This document shows, one piece after another, positions 59,878 to 64,000 of a stretch of DNA of 64,000 nt; position 1 is the first letter of the stretch, and each line of letters opens with the position of its first letter. The notes under the pieces were generated by a model. The model was not told the origin of the DNA. It searched no databases and was given only the letters and a program-made list of their open reading frames with translations. The translations under genes were made by a program, and so were the position numbers. This DNA is from Halobellus captivus (GTDB lineage: Archaea > Halobacteriota > Halobacteria > Halobacteriales > Haloferacaceae), in NCBI RefSeq assembly GCF_003697845.1, contig NZ_RDQE01000001.1:1-64000 (forward strand), read 5' to 3'.

Positions 59878-61487
59878 TGCTCGAACCGATCAAGGAGAAC
59901 TGGCGGGTGCTGCTCCTCGTCGTCGTGGTACTCGGCGCGACCGTCGCGCTCTTCGCCCCGCAGTTCGGCCCCGAGACGGCCCCGGGCGAGTCGGCCGACG
60001 AGGCGACACAGGGGATCACGAACCTCCAGTACGGCCTCGATCTGGCCGGCGGGACGCGGGTCCGAGCGCCCCTTCTCGGATACACCGCGACGGACGTGGC
60101 GTTCGACGGCGAGAACCCCTCACAGGTCGCGAGCGACATCGCCGCCCAGTTGGACGGAACCTCCGCGCGCGACGTCAGCGCGGTCCGGACCACCGAGGAG
60201 GGCGGCGAGGTGGAGGTCACGGACGCCTCGGTAGGCGAGGACGAGTTCCGCGCGGCGATGGACGCCTCGGGATACGCCTACGACGGGATCAGAAGCGGCG
60301 TGACACAGGAGAGCCGGGACGCCGCGGAGCAGGTCATCCAGGACAAGATCAACGAGGCGGGCCTCTCCGGCGGGAGCGTCCAGCAGGTCCAGTCGATCAC
60401 CGGCGAGTACTTCCTGCTGATCGAGGTGCCCGGACAGGGACGCCAGGACGTGATAGACCTCCTCGAGGAGCGCGGAACGGTACAGATAGCGATCGCCTAT
60501 CCCGACTCGTCGGCCGACGACGGGACCGCGGTCGAGGAGGACGTGTTGATCCAGGACGACTTCGAGGACATCGGGACCGCGAGCCGACGCGAGGGGTCCA
60601 CGGGTGCGTACGTTCCGGTCTCCGTCGTCAACGAGGCTCCCGAGGGGGAGCAGTCGCCGGCCCACCGGTTCCAGGAGGCGTCCGTCGAGTACGGCGTCGC
60701 GAGCGCCTCCGGCGGCGCGCGCTGTAACTACGACATGGAGACGGACTCGCTCGGCGAGGGCAGCGACTCCTGTCTGCTGCTCGTCGTCGACGGCGAGGTC
60801 GTCAACGCGTTCGGGATGGACGACGGGCTCGCCCGGAGCATGGCTGAGGGAAGCTGGGCCGACAGCGGCAACTTCCGGCTGACGACCACCTCCTTCGCCG
60901 ACGCTCAGACCATCTCGATCAACCTGCGTGCGGGCGCGCTCCCCGCGGAGCTCGACATCAGCGGGCAGGGGACGTCCTCGACCATCTCGGCCTCGCAGGG
61001 GGAGAACTTCCGGCTCTACTCGGCGATAACCGGCATCTTCGCCGTGTTCGCGGTCGCCGGCATGGTGTTCCTCCGCTACCGCGAGCCGAAGGTGGCGCTG
61101 CCGATGATCGTCACCGCGCTCGCGGAGGTGTACGCGCTGCTCGGCTTCGCGGCGCTCGTGGGGTACCCGCTCGAACTCGCGGTCATCGCCGGCTTCATCG
61201 CCGTGGTCGGGACGGGCGTCGACGACCTCGTGATCATCGCCGACGAGGTGATGAGCGAGGGCGAGGTCAACTCTCGGACGGTGTTCGACTCGCGGTTCCG
61301 CCGGGCGTTCTGGGTGATCGGCGCGGCCGCGGCGACGACCATCGTCGCCATGTCGCCGCTGATGGTGTTGAGCCTCGGCGACCTCTCCGGGTTCGCCATC
61401 TTCACCATCCTCGGCGTGCTGATCGGCGTGTTGGTCACGCGACCCGCGTACGGCGACATCCTCCGCCGGCTGCTGACGATCCGGTAA
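59877..61487 (+). CDS. secD: Protein export membrane protein SecD
   Basis: A 536-residue membrane protein. NLQYGLDLAGGTRVRAPLL near residue 45 is the SecD D1 motif. A large extracytoplasmic domain spans 60-370 (haloarchaeal SecD has an extended first periplasmic loop). Six helices end at about 530 (GYPLELAVIAGFIAVVGTGVDDLVIIADEVM, LGDLSGFAIFTILGVLIGVLVTRPAYG). The ATG overlaps the secF stop, so the two are translated together. Confidence 0.95.
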   Translation: MLEPIKENWRVLLLVVVVLGATVALFAPQFGPETAPGESADEATQGITNLQYGLDLAGGTRVRAPLLGYTATDVAFDGENPSQVASDIAAQLDGTSARDVSAVRTTEEGGEVEVTDASVGEDEFRAAMDASGYAYDGIRSGVTQESRDAAEQVIQDKINEAGLSGGSVQQVQSITGEYFLLIEVPGQGRQDVIDLLEERGTVQIAIAYPDSSADDGTAVEEDVLIQDDFEDIGTASRREGSTGAYVPVSVVNEAPEGEQSPAHRFQEASVEYGVASASGGARCNYDMETDSLGEGSDSCLLLVVDGEVVNAFGMDDGLARSMAEGSWADSGNFRLTTTSFADAQTISINLRAGALPAELDISGQGTSSTISASQGENFRLYSAITGIFAVFAVAGMVFLRYREPKVALPMIVTALAEVYALLGFAALVGYPLELAVIAGFIAVVGTGVDDLVIIADEVMSEGEVNSRTVFDSRFRRAFWVIGAAAATTIVAMSPLMVLSLGDLSGFAIFTILGVLIGVLVTRPAYGDILRRLLTIR

Positions 61488-61576
61488 GCGGGGGACCACC
61501 CCCGGCCGTCGCGGGTCCGATCGACCCGTCCGGCTCGCCCGCGACGCTTAACCGCCGTGCGTCGGAACCGGGAGGC

Positions 61577-62086
61577 ATGCTCGTCGTCCTCTCGGACACC
61601 CACAGCACCGACGATCCGAAGCTTCGCGGACGGACTCGTGAGGCGGTCGAGAGCGCCGATCTCGTCGTCCACGCGGGCGACTTCTATCGGGAGCCCGTCC
61701 TCGACGCGTTCGAACGGGCGACGGATTCCCTCCGTGCCGTGTTCGGCAACAACGACGGCGCGACGATCCGGGGCCGACTGCCGGAGGTCCGCACCGTCGA
61801 GTTCGGCGGCGTCCGGTTCGCGGTGACGCACAGACATCGGAGCGGCGACACCGGGCTCGTCATGCTCGCTCGCGGCCGCGACGCCGACGCCGTGATCTGT
61901 GGCCACAGCCATCGACCGCGATTCGACGACTCGACCGCGGTTCCGATCCTGAACCCGGGAAGCCACGCCCAGCCGCGGGGGAACCGACCGGCCCACGCGG
62001 AACTCGAGCCGGCGGACGGCGGCCTCGACGGCCGCCTCGTCACCCCTGACGGGGAGGTCTTCGAGCGATTCCGGATCGAGCGATAG
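61577..62086 (+). CDS. YfcE-type metallophosphoesterase
   Basis: A 169-residue protein with a calcineurin-like phosphoesterase core: LVVLSDTHS (D7, H9), VHAGDF (D35), FGNNDGA (N58-N59), THRHR (H85) and ICGHSHRP (H110, H112). It needs two metal ions. Small members of this group hydrolyse phosphodiesters of unknown natural substrate. It lies 89 bases after secD and ends before a geneless stretch. Confidence 0.85.
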   Translation: MLVVLSDTHSTDDPKLRGRTREAVESADLVVHAGDFYREPVLDAFERATDSLRAVFGNNDGATIRGRLPEVRTVEFGGVRFAVTHRHRSGDTGLVMLARGRDADAVICGHSHRPRFDDSTAVPILNPGSHAQPRGNRPAHAELEPADGGLDGRLVTPDGEVFERFRIER

Positions 62087-62526
62087 CGGTGTGAGGACGG
62101 ACGAACCGAGCAGAAGAGTACACGCGTCCGTCCCGCGTCTCGACGGAGGGGGATCGGTCGGACGGGTGGGGACGGACGACCGCGACTCCCCGCCTCGACC
62201 CGGTCGGACGGGCGGTCGTTGGGGGAACGACCGCCGGCCAGGAGGCGTCGTCCCGGAGACGTCGACCGCTCGGACGACGGGGGATCGTCCGAACGGATGG
62301 AGGGCGGACGTGCGCCTCGCTTGCGGGGGGACTCCCGGGTACCACGTCGAGCGGTACTCGGCGGAGGGCCGAAGCGGGGGTCGCACTTGCGTATTGCCCG
62401 GGTACCGTATTATAGGTGTTCGAGGCACAAAAACGCGTTTTAGTGACGCCGAGGAGAGGTATCTGCGGCCCCTCCGCCTGGTCAGCGGGTCGAAACGCCT
62501 AACTCCGTGCCGACGGATCTCCGTGT
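62087..62526. other. Geneless GC-rich stretch with a promoter at its right end
   Basis: No credible gene was seen on either strand; the long open frame here is low in coding character (Arg/Gly/Ser-rich). Near 62407-62416 a CGTATTATAGG TATA-like box is followed by AAAAACGCGTTTTAG and would drive the small membrane protein and permease genes to the right. Confidence 0.35.
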
Positions 62527-62655
62527 ATGATATCGGTCGAGCCGCTGTTCGTGCTCGTTCTCGTCGGTCTGCTCGGGTTGTTCTTCTTCGGTTTCCTCCT
62601 CGTCCGGCGCACCCTGATGGGGCTGCGCGAGGGCTACGAGGACGGGCAGCGATAA
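62527..62655 (+). CDS. 42-residue membrane protein upstream of PiT-like permease
   Basis: MISVEPLFVLVLVGLLGLFFFGFLLVRRT... then an acidic/basic end (MGLREGYEDGQR). One transmembrane helix followed by two arginines. It ends 2 bases before the permease gene, so the two are almost certainly co-transcribed. Probably an accessory subunit (inference). Confidence 0.6.
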   Translation: MISVEPLFVLVLVGLLGLFFFGFLLVRRTLMGLREGYEDGQR

Positions 62656-62657
62656 CG

Positions 62658-63836
62658 ATGGTCGTCGTCACGACGCTCACGCTCCTCGTCGCCGGCGCCG
62701 CCAGCCTCTTCATGGCGTGGTCCATCGGCGCCGGCTCCTCCGGGTCGACCCCGTTCGCCCCGGCCGTCGGAGCCAACGCCATCTCGGTCATGCGCGCCGG
62801 GCTCGTCGTCGGCGTCCTCGGTCTCCTCGGGGCGATCCTCCAGGGAGCGAACGTCACGGAAGCGGTCGGAACCGAGCTGATCGGCGGGGTCACGCTCACC
62901 GCCACCGCCGCCATCGTCGCGCTCGTCACCGCCGCGGTACTCGTCGCCATCGGCGTCTTCGCCGGCTACCCGATCGCCACCGCGTTCACCGTCACCGGCG
63001 CGGTCGTCGGCGTCGGCCTCGCGATGGGCGGCGACCCCGCGTGGCCGAAGTACACCGAGATCCTCACGCTGTGGGTGCTTACCCCGTTCGTCGGCGGCGG
63101 GATCGCCTACGGCGTCGCCCGCACGCTGATCGGCGACCGCCTCCCGGAGCGCGCGCTCACGGCGGCGCTGGCCGGCGTAGTCGGCGCGATCGTCGCCAAC
63201 GTCGGATTTGCGCTGCTCGGTCCCGACGGCGATCAGGCGTCGATCGCGGAGGCGGCGGGAGTCGGGCTCGGCGTTCCCGGCTCCGCCGGCGTCCTCGCCG
63301 TGACGGCCGCCGTGGCCGCGGTCGTCACCGCCGCGGTGTACGTCGACGTCGGACGCGACCGCGCGGGCGCACAGCGCCGGTTCCTGCTCGCGATGGGCGG
63401 GCTCGTGGCGTTCTCGGCCGGCGGCTCGCAGGTCGGCCTCGCGATCGGACCGCTCGTCCCGATCTTCTCCGACGTGGGGGTGCCCCTGTGGGCGCTCCTC
63501 GTTGGCGGTGGCGTCGGCCTGCTCGCCGGGTCGTGGACCGGCGCGCCGCGGATGATCAAGGCGATCTCACAGGACTACGCCTCGATGGGACCGAGGCGGT
63601 CGATCTCGGCGCTCATCCCGTCGTTCGCCATCGCCCAGACCGCGGTCGCGTTCGGGATCCCCGTCTCGTTCAACGAGATCATCGTCTCGGCGATCGTCGG
63701 CGCGGGATACGCCGCCGGCGACGCCGGCGTGAGCCGCTCGAAGATGGGGTATACCGTGCTCGCGTGGATCGCGTCGCTCGTCGGGTCGCTCGTGCTCGGT
63801 TTCGGCGTCTACTCGGGCGTGCGGTTCGTGTTGTGA
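62658..63836 (+). CDS. PiT-like anion permease
   Basis: A 392-residue membrane protein starting at ATG 62658 (the open frame upstream is noise). It has around ten helices. The repeats MAWSIGAGSSGSTPFAPAVGAN and SAGGSQVGLAIGPLVPIFSD match the PiT layout, and the last helices include FNEIIVSAIVGAGYAAGDAGVSRSKMG. It is a second phosphate/anion carrier in this window and differs strongly from the one at 55979-57157 in the loops. Confidence 0.8.
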   Translation: MVVVTTLTLLVAGAASLFMAWSIGAGSSGSTPFAPAVGANAISVMRAGLVVGVLGLLGAILQGANVTEAVGTELIGGVTLTATAAIVALVTAAVLVAIGVFAGYPIATAFTVTGAVVGVGLAMGGDPAWPKYTEILTLWVLTPFVGGGIAYGVARTLIGDRLPERALTAALAGVVGAIVANVGFALLGPDGDQASIAEAAGVGLGVPGSAGVLAVTAAVAAVVTAAVYVDVGRDRAGAQRRFLLAMGGLVAFSAGGSQVGLAIGPLVPIFSDVGVPLWALLVGGGVGLLAGSWTGAPRMIKAISQDYASMGPRRSISALIPSFAIAQTAVAFGIPVSFNEIIVSAIVGAGYAAGDAGVSRSKMGYTVLAWIASLVGSLVLGFGVYSGVRFVL

Positions 63837-63961
63837 GTCGGCCGAGCGAGCGTGGTCGACGAACGCGATCGAACGGGACGGGGCATGGCTCCCGTGGCCA
63901 TCGTTTCGCCGTTGTTGCCTTCATGACTCCGTTTAATTGAGGATGGAAACACCGACGTATA

Positions 63962-64000
63962 ATGGCAGTCGAGGCGGTCCGAGATCTGTTCGACGTTACC
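63962..64000 (+). CDS. Start of a gene cut by the window edge
   Basis: ATG 63962 begins a frame MAVEAVRDLFDVT that is still open at the window edge. A TTTAATT TATA-like box near 63932-63940 lies about 25 bases upstream, fitting a leaderless haloarchaeal gene. Too short to identify. Confidence 0.5.
   Translation, partial: MAVEAVRDLFDVT

Noticed and set aside
62091-62657. N-terminal extension of the second PiT-like permease
   Set aside because: The extension is Arg/Gly/Ser-rich without family similarity; ATG 62658 begins the first transmembrane helix, and a small separate gene occupies 62527-62655 in another frame.
60120-62950. Very long open frames opposite secD and the phosphoesterase
   Set aside because: High-GC shadow frames; the opposing strand has strong family matches.

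Overview
The window joins two different kinds of DNA. From about 54.6 kb to the right edge is GC-rich core chromosome of a halophilic archaeon (class Halobacteria): very acidic proteins, adjacent secF-secD, two PiT-type permeases, tRNA-Thr(GGT), tRNA-Gly(GCC) and small protein families typical of haloarchaea. The genus cannot be fixed from sequence alone; a Halorubrum-like organism would fit. From base 1 to about 54.57 kb is a less GC-rich integrated mobile element. A tyrosine recombinase (53.2-54.4 kb) sits beside the 3' end of tRNA-Thr. No second copy of the tRNA 3' end was seen, so the element probably runs off the left edge. I saw no replication initiator, capsid gene, IS element or CRISPR array.

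Element, left to right. 0-2.1 kb: a 5'-truncated surface protein, a small membrane protein and an extra nucleoside diphosphate kinase. 2.2-7 kb: two divergent operons. Leftward are an ArsR-type regulator, a DpnII/MboI-like nuclease and an unknown protein. Rightward is a compact four-gene ubiquitin-like conjugation operon (Ubl, E2-like, JAB-E1 fusion, membrane protein). 7-9.8 kb: a leftward operon with a DUF932-like protein. 10-18.4 kb: a type IV secretion/conjugation module (VirB2-like pilin, VirB6-like channel, VirB3-VirB4-type ATPase, and a coupling ATPase whose likely N-terminal region is a separate gene). 18.4-21.5 kb: an HNH endonuclease, regulators and a protein made of homing-endonuclease-associated repeats. 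21.6-24.5 kb: a 984-residue S-layer protein of the methanococcal/thermococcal/DPANN type rather than the haloarchaeal type.

25.2-36.3 kb is a probable defence island: PglZ-domain protein, winged-helix-like protein, small protein, 1282-residue AAA ATPase and HerA-like ATPase, followed by a HEPN protein and small regulators. 36.3-48.6 kb is an accessory region: a GIY-YIG/AlbA fusion, a GHKL ATPase/SprT-like protease fusion, a HEPN gene remnant, a Tat-exported beta-helix protein, a 1498-residue nuclease-helicase and a TraB/TIKI-like membrane protein. 49.4-53 kb is a leftward operon of small genes, read from a promoter embedded in a large palindrome, with iteron-like repeats behind it, then the integrase.

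Most notable are: (i) the E2-containing ubiquitin-like operon in an archaeal mobile element; (ii) the PglZ/AAA/HerA operon without a recognisable methyltransferase; (iii) three genes whose only plausible start is CTG, in translationally coupled positions where ATGA would be expected; (iv) an S-layer protein of foreign type with a long structured leader.
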